From Gammaproteobacteria bacterium HGW-Gammaproteobacteria-2 (GTDB lineage: Bacteria; Pseudomonadota; Gammaproteobacteria; Xanthomonadales; Xanthomonadaceae), in assembly GCA_002840015.1 (NCBI GenBank), contig PGZE01000026.1:1-62322 (forward strand): a stretch of DNA of 62,322 nucleotides, in the 5' to 3' direction. This document shows, one piece after another, positions 1 to 6,950 of the stretch (its first letter is position 1; every line of letters starts with the position of its first letter). The notes below the pieces were generated by a model. It was not told the origin of the DNA and ran no database searches. It was given only the letters and a program-made list of their open reading frames with translations. The translations under genes and the position numbers were made by a program.

Positions 1-43
1 TGTAGGAGCAACTGTGTTGCCAGTTGGTGCGTTTGAGAGGTGT

Positions 44-988
44 TCAGGCGGGCAGCGGGGCGGGCCTCCACGGTTGTTGATCGCGGACCATGGCGTTGAG
101 CATGCACAGCAGGTGGCGCATGCAGGCGGTCATGGCAACCTTGCTGGGCTTGCCTTTGGCCTTGAGGCGCGCATAGAGCGCCTTGAGGGGCGGGTTATGC
201 CGGAGCCCCGAGAGGACAGCCTGATAGAGAGCGGTCCTCACTACCGCACGGCCGCCGGCGATATGGCGTTGCCCATGATGTTTGCCACTGTCGTCAGCGA
301 TGGGCGCGACGCCGGCCAAAGCGCAGATGGCGCGCCGCGAACAATGGCCCAACTCGGGCAGGTTGGCCGCCACGGTGGCCGAGATGACGGTAGCGATCCC
401 CGGGGTTTGGGCCAGCAGGTCCACCGTCGCCTTGATGGCGTCGGCGTCCGCAGCTGCCAGGCAACGCTGGATGTCACGCTCGATGCGGGTGATCTCACGC
501 GTCAGCGCCGCACGGACGCGCCGATGACTGGCGGCCAATGGGGTGCTGGCCTGGTAGCTGCGGTTGATCTCGGCGACGCGCAAGTTGACCAGTTGCACAC
601 GGCGCTGGGTCAGATCGCGCAAGCGGGCTTGAGCGGCGCTGGGCACGACACACAGGGCAGGTTGAAACAACTCGCCGAATCGCTGCAAGACAGCTGCATC
701 GATCGGGTCGGTCTTGGCGCGCTGACCCAGTGCCTTGGCGAAATGACGCACCTGTTGCGCGTTGACGCGGCTTGCCGGCAGGCCGGCCGCAACCAGTGCA
801 AACAGCAGGTCTTTTTCATACCCGCCGCTGGCTTCAAACACCACCCGCGATGGCTTCATCGGAACCAACCAAGCGATCAATTCAACGATCCCGGCCTTGG
901 CATTGGCAAACGTCCGCGACGGCGCAGACGGTTCGGCAAGCACTTCCAACGTGGCTTTACTGACATCGACACCTATGGCATACGACAT
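44..988 (-). CDS. IS110-family transposase (DEDD recombinase)
   Basis: The 314-residue protein is full length for the family. The N-terminal DEDD RuvC-like domain shows GVDVSK near residue 6 (first Asp), FEASGGYE (Glu) and KTDPIDA (Asp). The C-terminal Transposase_20 domain follows, with TPGIATVISA and LAGVAPIADDSGKHHGQRHIAGGR. The ATG at 988 is chosen over the upstream extension because it has a GGAGGG ribosome-binding site and begins with the family's typical MSYAIGVDVSK. IS110 enzymes move circular intermediates without target duplication, and several use a structured RNA from the element's end to specify donor and target. The reading frame is undamaged, so the element may be active. Confidence 0.93.
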   Translation of the reverse strand: MSYAIGVDVSKATLEVLAEPSAPSRTFANAKAGIVELIAWLVPMKPSRVVFEASGGYEKDLLFALVAAGLPASRVNAQQVRHFAKALGQRAKTDPIDAAVLQRFGELFQPALCVVPSAAQARLRDLTQRRVQLVNLRVAEINRSYQASTPLAASHRRVRAALTREITRIERDIQRCLAAADADAIKATVDLLAQTPGIATVISATVAANLPELGHCSRRAICALAGVAPIADDSGKHHGQRHIAGGRAVVRTALYQAVLSGLRHNPPLKALYARLKAKGKPSKVAMTACMRHLLCMLNAMVRDQQPWRPAPLPA

Positions 989-1008
989 GGCACCCTCCGG
1001 AGTAGACT

Positions 1009-1186
1009 GAACACGGTGAGAGCGCCCTCGCCACACGCCCACGCTTGCGATGGAATCCGCACTTACCAGTGCAGCCAACTGTCCGGGCTCTGGGCGAGAG
1101 CAAACGGGTGCGGTGATCCTGGCTCCTACTCGTCCTGCAAAGGACTCACACCAATCGCTCGGTCTACCGCACCCGGCTCTCACCGC
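1009..1186 (-). ncRNA. candidate IS110 bridge RNA in the transposase upstream region
   Basis: Reading the minus strand from 1186 towards the transposase start, the arm CGGGTGCGGT pairs perfectly with ACCGCACCCG further on, and the same stem is extended by GAGAGC pairing with GCTCTC. Inside its large loop sits a second hairpin, GTCCT-ttgc-AGGAC. A third hairpin, GCACT-ggta-AGTGC, follows. In addition GGTGAGAGC (1184-1176) can pair with GCTCTCACC (1023-1015) to close the whole region. IS110-group elements such as IS621 encode their bridge RNA in this position. Exact ends and guide loops are not determined. Confidence 0.5.
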
Positions 1187-1981
1187 CTAAAGTACGCCGG
1201 TTTGAACATACAAGCCCACCCTGTTGATTGCCGGCAAATGCCGCGATGCCTGTTCCATGTTGGCGTGTACCTCAGCCATGGTGATTTCATGCGGCACCGG
1301 GTCGCAGCCGGCTGCCCAGTTGGCGACCAGCGCCAGGCAGGCGTATTGCAATCCCAGTTCACGCGCGAGTGCGGCTTCGGGCATGCCGGTCATGCCGACC
1401 AGATCGCAACCATCGCGGCGCATCCGGGCAATCTCGGCATTTGTTTCCAGGCGCGGCCCCTGGGTGACGCCGTAGCAACCACCATCGACCACTTTGATTC
1501 CGGCGCGATCTGCGCCAGCGAGCAATTGCGCACGCAGTGCCGGGGTGTACGGCTCGCCCATATCGACATGCTGCACCGGGGTATCAGCTTCTTCGCAAAA
1601 GGTGCCGATGCGGCCCCAGCTGTAGTCGATCAGCTGGTCGGGGACGCCGAGCATGGCTGGCCCGTATTGCGCGCTGATGCCACCAACGGCATTGATCGCC
1701 AGTAGCCGCTGCGCGCCGATGGCATGCAGTGCCCAGACATTGGCGCGGTAGTTGATGCGATGCGGCGGCAGATGGTGGCCCTCGCCATGACGGGCAAGAA
1801 ACGCCACGCGCTTGCCGGCCAGCAGGCCAACCCGGGCTGGCGCCGAGGGCGCGCCATACGGGGTATCGATGACCAGTTCGCGGGCCTCGCTCAACGCTTC
1901 CAGGGCATAGACCCCGGTACCGCCGATCACTGCCAGAGCGATGTCATCGAATCGTGGTACGGCCATGCTCACCATGCTCAC
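1187..1981 (-). CDS. mtnP: 5'-methylthioadenosine / S-methyl-5'-thioinosine phosphorylase family
   Basis: This is a purine nucleoside phosphorylase of the MTAP branch (264 residues). It has an N-terminal VIGGTGVYAL phosphate-binding strand, FLARHGEGHHLPPHRINYRANVWAL in the middle (conserved ARHG and NYRAN elements) and MTGMPEAALARELGLQY in the substrate-binding half. It releases 5-methylthioribose-1-phosphate in methylthioadenosine salvage. Whether it prefers MTA or methylthioinosine, as Pseudomonas MTIP does, cannot be read from sequence. It follows hpt with no gap; possible starts are GTG 1981, ATG 1975 or ATG 1966. The IS110 element begins immediately after, or within, its TAG stop, so the last few residues may be altered. 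Confidence 0.88.
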   Translation of the reverse strand: MSMVSMAVPRFDDIALAVIGGTGVYALEALSEARELVIDTPYGAPSAPARVGLLAGKRVAFLARHGEGHHLPPHRINYRANVWALHAIGAQRLLAINAVGGISAQYGPAMLGVPDQLIDYSWGRIGTFCEEADTPVQHVDMGEPYTPALRAQLLAGADRAGIKVVDGGCYGVTQGPRLETNAEIARMRRDGCDLVGMTGMPEAALARELGLQYACLALVANWAAGCDPVPHEITMAEVHANMEQASRHLPAINRVGLYVQTGVL

Positions 1982-2527
1982 TCAATCACGCAGCGCGTAG
2001 ATCGCCGGCAGGTTGCGGCCCTGCTCGTAGTAATCCATGCCAAAGCCGAACACATAGCGATCGGGCACTTCCAGACCCCAGTAATCGGGCAGCATGCTCG
2101 GCAGGCCACGGTCATGGCGTTTCCAGGTCAGCACCGCGACGCGCACTTCGGCTGCGCCTTGTTCCAGACACCAACGCCGTACTTCATCCAGGGTCGGGCC
2201 TTCGTCGAGGATGTCATCGACCAGCAAAACGCGCTGGCCAACGAGATCGATCCGCGGCCGCCGCAGCCAGGTCAGCGTGCCACCGTCGGTCTGGCCCCGG
2301 TAACGGGTGGCGTGCAGGTAGTCGAAGCGGATGTCGATGCCCAACTCCAGCCCCAATAGCGCGCCAAAGAACATGCCGCCATTCATCACCGTCAGGAATA
2401 CTGGAGGTTGCTCGCTGTAGTCCTTGCGGATGGCCACGGCCATGCTGGCAATTGCGGTTTCCAGCGCCGCACGATCATGGATCAGATCGGCGTTGGCCAG
2501 GGCTTCGGACAAGGGATGTTGATTCAC
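1982..2527 (-). CDS. hpt: hypoxanthine-guanine phosphoribosyltransferase
   Basis: This is a type I phosphoribosyltransferase of 181 residues, the usual length. The PRPP-binding loop is VLLVDDILDEGPTL near residue 100, and VMNGGMFFGALL near residue 47 matches the family's N-terminal PPi loop. The enzyme salvages hypoxanthine and guanine to IMP and GMP in the cytoplasm. The start is GTG at 2527 with GGAG five bases upstream. It sits between nagZ (10-base gap) and mtnP (directly adjacent), so purine salvage and methylthio-nucleoside salvage are transcribed together. Confidence 0.93.
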   Translation of the reverse strand: MNQHPLSEALANADLIHDRAALETAIASMAVAIRKDYSEQPPVFLTVMNGGMFFGALLGLELGIDIRFDYLHATRYRGQTDGGTLTWLRRPRIDLVGQRVLLVDDILDEGPTLDEVRRWCLEQGAAEVRVAVLTWKRHDRGLPSMLPDYWGLEVPDRYVFGFGMDYYEQGRNLPAIYALRD

Positions 2528-2537
2528 GTGAACTCCA

Positions 2538-3554
2538 TCAGCTTAAAGTAGATACAGCCGCCAGCGCGGACAGCGCACGGTCGGCATCGATGCGGCGTGG
2601 CATCGCCAGCAATTGTTCCCAGCCACAGGCGCCACGACCCAGCAAGGCGCTGATCGCCGCAGTATTGCTCAGCGGACGATCCGCCATCGCCGCCAGTGCA
2701 TCTTCCACCAGCGCCGGTGCGCATACCAGCACCAGATCACAACCGGCGTCCAGGTGCGCGTCGATGCGCGCTTTCACACCGCCCGCCGATTCGGCGGCCG
2801 CCATGCCGATATCGTCGCTGAACACCACGCCACGGAAACCCATTTCCTTGCGCAGAATCTCACCGATCCAGCGCGAAGAATAGCCGGCAGCCTGCGCATC
2901 CACCGCCGGATAGCTGACGTGCGCCATCATCACCGCATCGGCACCGGCAGCGATGCCGGCGGCAAACGGCAGCAAATCCTCGGCGCGCAGTTGCGCCAAT
3001 GGGCGCGGATCGACGGCAGCATCGACATGGGTGTCTTCCAGCACCGACCCATGCCCCGGGAAGTGCTTGAGCGTGGCCGCCATGCCGGCCTCGTGCATAC
3101 CGGCAACGTAGGCGCGGGTGAATGCCGCCACCACCTCGGGCTGAGCCGCAAACGCACGCTCGCCGATGGCGCGATTGCCACGGCCCAGATCGATCACCGG
3201 CGCGAAGCTCAAATCCACACCACAGGCGCGAACCTCGCTCGCCATCAGCCACGCATGCTCATGCGCCAGCGCCAGCGCGGCATCCGGGTCACGCGCATAA
3301 CGCACACCAAAATGGGCCAGCGCCGGCAACGCGCTGAAGCCCTCGCGAAAGCGCTGCACCGGCCCGCCTTCCTGATCGACGCAAATCAGCAGCGGCCGCA
3401 GCACGCTGGCACGGATGTCCGCACACAACTCAGTCACCTGCTCGTGCGAGGCAAAATTGCGGGAAAACAAGATCACCCCGGCGACGCTGCTATCGCGCAA
3501 CCAGGCGCGCTCGGCATCACTCAGTGCGTGACCGGTTATTCCGATTACCAGCAT
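2538..3554 (-). CDS. nagZ: beta-N-acetylhexosaminidase (glycoside hydrolase 3)
   Basis: NagZ removes N-acetylglucosamine from muropeptides in cytoplasmic peptidoglycan recycling. The 338-residue product has the signature KHFPGHGSVLEDTHVD near residue 168, which carries the flexible-loop histidine, and the nucleophile Asp in VFSDDIGMAA near residue 240. CVDQEGGPVQRF is the substrate-binding strand. The ATG at 3554 has AGGAG upstream and starts the expected MLVIGITG strand. It overlaps the upstream CYTH gene by 10 bases. Confidence 0.95.
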   Translation of the reverse strand: MLVIGITGHALSDAERAWLRDSSVAGVILFSRNFASHEQVTELCADIRASVLRPLLICVDQEGGPVQRFREGFSALPALAHFGVRYARDPDAALALAHEHAWLMASEVRACGVDLSFAPVIDLGRGNRAIGERAFAAQPEVVAAFTRAYVAGMHEAGMAATLKHFPGHGSVLEDTHVDAAVDPRPLAQLRAEDLLPFAAGIAAGADAVMMAHVSYPAVDAQAAGYSSRWIGEILRKEMGFRGVVFSDDIGMAAAESAGGVKARIDAHLDAGCDLVLVCAPALVEDALAAMADRPLSNTAAISALLGRGACGWEQLLAMPRRIDADRALSALAAVSTLS

Positions 3555-4057
3555 CCGTTTTTCTCCTGCTCGCTCCACTGCGCGAAGGGGCGCTCGGCGA
3601 GCGCCAGATTGTAATAGCGCAGTGCGTCGGTCACCTCCTGCCCAAGCCAGGCAGGCCGTGGGTAGGCGGCATCGGCGTGGTGCAATTCCAGCTCGGCCAC
3701 AATCAGGCCGGCGTTGTCGCCGAAAAACTCGTCGATCTCGAACACATGGCCATCAACGTCCACGTAATGCCGGTTTTTTTCGATCCGCCCGCCCACGCAC
3801 AAGGTCAGCAGTGCCCGCGCATCGGCCAGCGGGATCGGGTAATCAAACTCCTGGCGGGTGTGGCCCAGCGCACGCGACTTGAGGTTGATGAATGCCTCGT
3901 CGCCGGCGATGCGTACCCGCACTGAGGCATTTTGCCGGCCGTCTCGCAGCGCCTGCATGTCGTTGATGTAGCCCTGCGCCATTGCCACCGTGCGCTGCAC
4001 CTGCGCACGCCAGGCATCATTGGCCAGCAAAAACTTGCGCTCGATCTCAATGCCCAT
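3545..4057 (-). CDS. CYTH-domain phosphohydrolase (triphosphatase-like)
   Basis: The 170-residue protein begins with the diagnostic EIERKFL (ExExK) at residues 3-9 of the CYTH triphosphate tunnel. Further charged strands point into the tunnel: SVRVRIAGDEAFINLKSR, HYVDVDGHVFEIDEFFG and LIVAELELHHADAAYPRPAWLGQEVT. The family includes inorganic triphosphatases, thiamine triphosphatases and class IV adenylate cyclases; the short single-domain form here most resembles the short bacterial triphosphatases. The substrate is not assignable. ATG 4057 is preferred because it places the ExExK motif at the N-terminus. It overlaps rlmD by 11 bases and nagZ by 10. Confidence 0.85.
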   Translation of the reverse strand: MGIEIERKFLLANDAWRAQVQRTVAMAQGYINDMQALRDGRQNASVRVRIAGDEAFINLKSRALGHTRQEFDYPIPLADARALLTLCVGGRIEKNRHYVDVDGHVFEIDEFFGDNAGLIVAELELHHADAAYPRPAWLGQEVTDALRYYNLALAERPFAQWSEQEKNGCW

Positions 4058-5408
4058 CAGCCGCCCTCTCGAACAACGCAATGCTTTCGACATGTGCGGT
4101 GTGTGGAAACATGTCCATCACCCCGGCGGCCTTGAGCGTGTAACCGCGCTCGTTGACCAGAAAACCGGCATCGCGCGCCAACGATGCCGGGTGGCAACTG
4201 ACGTAGACAATCCGGGTTATTCCCTTGAGCGGCAATTGCGCCAGCACCTGAGCCGCACCGGCGCGCGGCGGGTCGAGCAGCAGCTTGTTGAAGCCCTCGC
4301 GCAACCATGGCTCGCCGGCCAGGTCGCTGGCCAGATCAGCGGCAAAGAACTCGGCATTGCCTATGCCATTGCGCAGCGCGTTTTCGCGTGCGCGCGTCAC
4401 CAGCCCGGCCTCGCCTTCCACGCCCACCACATGGCCGGCGCGGCGCGCCAGCGGCAGGGTGAAATTACCCAGCCCGCAAAACAGATCGAGGATACGATCC
4501 TCGGCAGACGGTTGCAGCAAGTCCGCAGCGCTGGCGATCATGCGCTGATTCAAACCGGCATTGACCTGGATGAAATCCAGTGGCTGGAATTGCAGGCGGA
4601 TATCGGCCGCTGGAATGGCAAACGACAATTCCAACTGCGTCGGCCACAGCGGTTGCACCGTATTCGGCCCGCCCGATTGCAGCAGCACCGCCAAACCGGT
4701 TGCCTGCGCAAACACGGTGAGTCGCTCATGATCGGCCGGCGATAACGGTTCAAGATGGCGAAACACCAGCGCCACCGCTTCATCGCCGGCAATGAACTCG
4801 ATCTGTGGAATGCTGCGCTTGGCGTCCAGCGAATCGACCACCGCCGCGATTGCCGGGATGCGCTCGCCGATCGCCGGTACCACGGTATCGCAGTGGACGA
4901 GATCCGCGACGAAGCGCGGATCGACCTCGCGAAACCCGACCAGGATCTTGCCCTTCTTTTCGACGTATCGCACCGAGAACCGGCCCTTGCGGCGATAACC
5001 CCAGGCCACATCACGCAACGGCTCCAGCACCCGCTCCGCTGCGACATGACCGATGCGTTGCAGGTTTTCCAGCAATACGGTTTGCTTGAGTTCGATCTGC
5101 CGCGCTTCATCAAGATGCTGCAACACGCAGCCCGAGCACTGCTCAAAGTGGGCGCAGCGCGGCACGACGCGATCCGGCGAGGCACTGAGCACTTGCAGGG
5201 TACGCGCTTCATCGAAATGACGGTTGCGGCCGGTGAGCTGGGCCAGCACGCTCTCACCCGGCAGCGCGCCACTGACAAACACCACCTTGCCATCAACGCG
5301 GGCAACGCCACGACCCTCGTGGCTGAGCCCGGTGACATCGGCGGTGAACTCGTGTTGCGGGACTTTTCGGGATCTGGCCACAGGCTGTCGATGGGTGAAA
5401 ACCACCAT
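4047..5408 (-). CDS. rlmD: 23S rRNA (uracil(1939)-C(5))-methyltransferase
   Basis: The 453-residue protein has an N-terminal TRAM domain (VTGLSHEGRGVARVDGKVVFVSGALPGE) and an Fe-S cysteine cluster (CAHFEQCSGCVLQHL, with a further Cys after SPDRVVPR). The Rossmann methyltransferase domain has DLFCGLGNFTLPLA as the SAM motif and the catalytic cysteine in YVSCHPASLARD near the C-terminus. It methylates U1939 of 23S rRNA. ATG 5408 gives the family's normal length; the open frame upstream of it is not conserved-looking. It is the first gene of the operon running down to mtnP. Confidence 0.94.
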   Translation of the reverse strand: MVVFTHRQPVARSRKVPQHEFTADVTGLSHEGRGVARVDGKVVFVSGALPGESVLAQLTGRNRHFDEARTLQVLSASPDRVVPRCAHFEQCSGCVLQHLDEARQIELKQTVLLENLQRIGHVAAERVLEPLRDVAWGYRRKGRFSVRYVEKKGKILVGFREVDPRFVADLVHCDTVVPAIGERIPAIAAVVDSLDAKRSIPQIEFIAGDEAVALVFRHLEPLSPADHERLTVFAQATGLAVLLQSGGPNTVQPLWPTQLELSFAIPAADIRLQFQPLDFIQVNAGLNQRMIASAADLLQPSAEDRILDLFCGLGNFTLPLARRAGHVVGVEGEAGLVTRARENALRNGIGNAEFFAADLASDLAGEPWLREGFNKLLLDPPRAGAAQVLAQLPLKGITRIVYVSCHPASLARDAGFLVNERGYTLKAAGVMDMFPHTAHVESIALFERAADGH

Positions 5409-5672
5409 TGTCGCAAATCCGCAGCGCAATCGCGATTCGCTGTGGTGCTGGGACTCGGGATTCAGCTGTTTCACAACAGCGGCCACTTCACGGACTATGC
5501 TGTCGAGCGGATGCAGGACGACTGCATGGATGCAGAAGGTAGAGCCGCGTCTGGAACAGCGGCCGAGAGCAACGCAGGAGCAGTTGCCGAATGTGCGGCC
5601 CAAGTTCGCTTAGGCGCCGTAAAGCACGGCGAGCATCGCAGGCCCATAGCATCAACCCGCGAGTGTCTTCGC

Positions 5673-6698
5673 CTACTGCGGATACAACAACATCGCGTCA
5701 CCGTAGGAAAAGAACCGGTAACGCTGTTCGATAGCGTGACGATACGCCGCAAAAATTCGCTCGCGGCCGGAAAAAGCCGACACCAGCATCAACAGTGTCG
5801 ATTCGGGCAGGTGAAAATTGGTCAGCAAGGCATCAACCGAAGTGATGCACTTGCCCGGAAACAAAAAGATGTTGGTATCGCCGGCATACGGCTGCACAAC
5901 ACCTTCGTGCAACGCGGTTTCCAGCGCCCGTACCACCGTGGTGCCTACCGCGACCACCCGCCCACCGGCTGCACGCGTCTGCACGATCTGCTCGCACAAC
6001 TGCGCGCCGACATTCAGCCATTCGCTGTGCATGCGATGCTCGTGCAGCGATTCCACCCGCATCGGCTGAAACGTTCCGGCGCCAACGTGCAAGGTGACAT
6101 GGCCGAACTGCACGCCGCGCTCACGCAACGCCGCCAGCAATGGCTCATCGAAATGCAGGCCGGCAGTCGGCGCCGCCACTGCACCGGCAGCACGGGCAAA
6201 TACGGTCTGATAACGCTCGCTGTCGTCGCGACCCGGTTCGCGGGTAATGTACGGTGGCAGCGGCAAACGCCCGGCACGCGTCAGCAATTGCTCAAACGTT
6301 TCGTGCGATTGCAAGCGCAGCCGATAGAACGCATCCTCGCGTCCGACCACCTCCAGTTCACCGCCGGCATCGAGCACGATCCGGCTACCGGGTTTGGGAG
6401 CCTTGCTGAAACCGAGTTGCGCTTTGGCCTCACGCTCATCGTGAATTCGCTCGATCAGAATCTCGACCCGGCCACCGGTATCTTTATAGCCAAACAGCCG
6501 CGCCGGAATCACCCGAGTATCGTTGAACACCAGCAGATCACCGGGCGCCAGCAGCTCCGGCAACTCGCGCATCGAGCGATCTTCGAACTCGCCCGGCGCC
6601 GGTGGCACCCGCAACAAGCGGCTGGCGGAACGTTCCGGCAGGGGTTGCTGCGCAATCAGCTCAACCGGCAAGTCGTAATGGAAGTCGGATTTTTTCAC
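5673..6698 (-). CDS. queA: S-adenosylmethionine:tRNA ribosyltransferase-isomerase
   Basis: QueA transfers and isomerises the ribosyl group of SAM onto 7-aminomethyl-7-deazaguanine in tRNA, the penultimate queuosine step. The 341-residue product is standard length. It begins [28 protein letters not shown] and contains [22 protein letters not shown] and [16 protein letters not shown], all family signatures. The GTG at 6698 is chosen because it starts the conserved KSDF strand; another GTG at 6725 would add nine residues. It stands alone between rlmD and rapA; no tgt follows. Confidence 0.95.
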   Translation of the reverse strand: MKKSDFHYDLPVELIAQQPLPERSASRLLRVPPAPGEFEDRSMRELPELLAPGDLLVFNDTRVIPARLFGYKDTGGRVEILIERIHDEREAKAQLGFSKAPKPGSRIVLDAGGELEVVGREDAFYRLRLQSHETFEQLLTRAGRLPLPPYITREPGRDDSERYQTVFARAAGAVAAPTAGLHFDEPLLAALRERGVQFGHVTLHVGAGTFQPMRVESLHEHRMHSEWLNVGAQLCEQIVQTRAAGGRVVAVGTTVVRALETALHEGVVQPYAGDTNIFLFPGKCITSVDALLTNFHLPESTLLMLVSAFSGRERIFAAYRHAIEQRYRFFSYGDAMLLYPQ

Positions 6699-6761
6699 GG
6701 CGAAACGATCACTCTGATGGTACACGGATCATGTGCATAGGATGAACAGATCGGAACTCGG

Positions 6762-6785
6762 GCAAGAGCAAGAGCAAGAGCAAGA
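6762..6785. repeat. hexanucleotide tandem repeat (GCAAGA)4
   Basis: Four perfect GCAAGA copies, preceded and followed by partial units, lie in the 225-base spacer between rapA and queA. The same spacer holds three near-copies of a 10-base TTTGCGTNCT unit around 6880-6910. No gene or clear promoter is seen in the spacer. Confidence 0.85.
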
Positions 6786-6950
6786 GCGGCTAGTCCGCAA
6801 AGAAAATTACGATGCCGAGCCAGCAGCAGGATGAAGCGAGTGCTGCGAAACCTGGCAGCCGCCCATATAACGCTGTTATTTGCGTCCTTTTGCGTTCTTT
6901 GCGTATCCAATTCGCTTTATGCTTTTCTCCAGCCCCGAGTCCCGTCTGCA

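Larger units (their letters stand above)
1..1190 (-). mobile_element. IS110-family insertion sequence (outer limits approximate)
   Basis: The element consists of an intact IS110-type transposase gene (44-988, minus strand) and about 200 bases of non-coding but strongly structured DNA upstream of it. No terminal inverted repeats are evident, as expected for the IS110 group. The upstream end directly abuts the stop codon of mtnP at 1187. The other end lies at or before the window edge, where a REP-like TGTAGGAGC sequence begins, so the true boundaries cannot be fixed here. Confidence 0.75.

Noticed and set aside
14..1705. 563-codon plus-strand frame across the IS and mtnP
   Set aside because: It lies opposite two well-supported genes and shows no family motif; it is an antisense shadow in GC-rich DNA.
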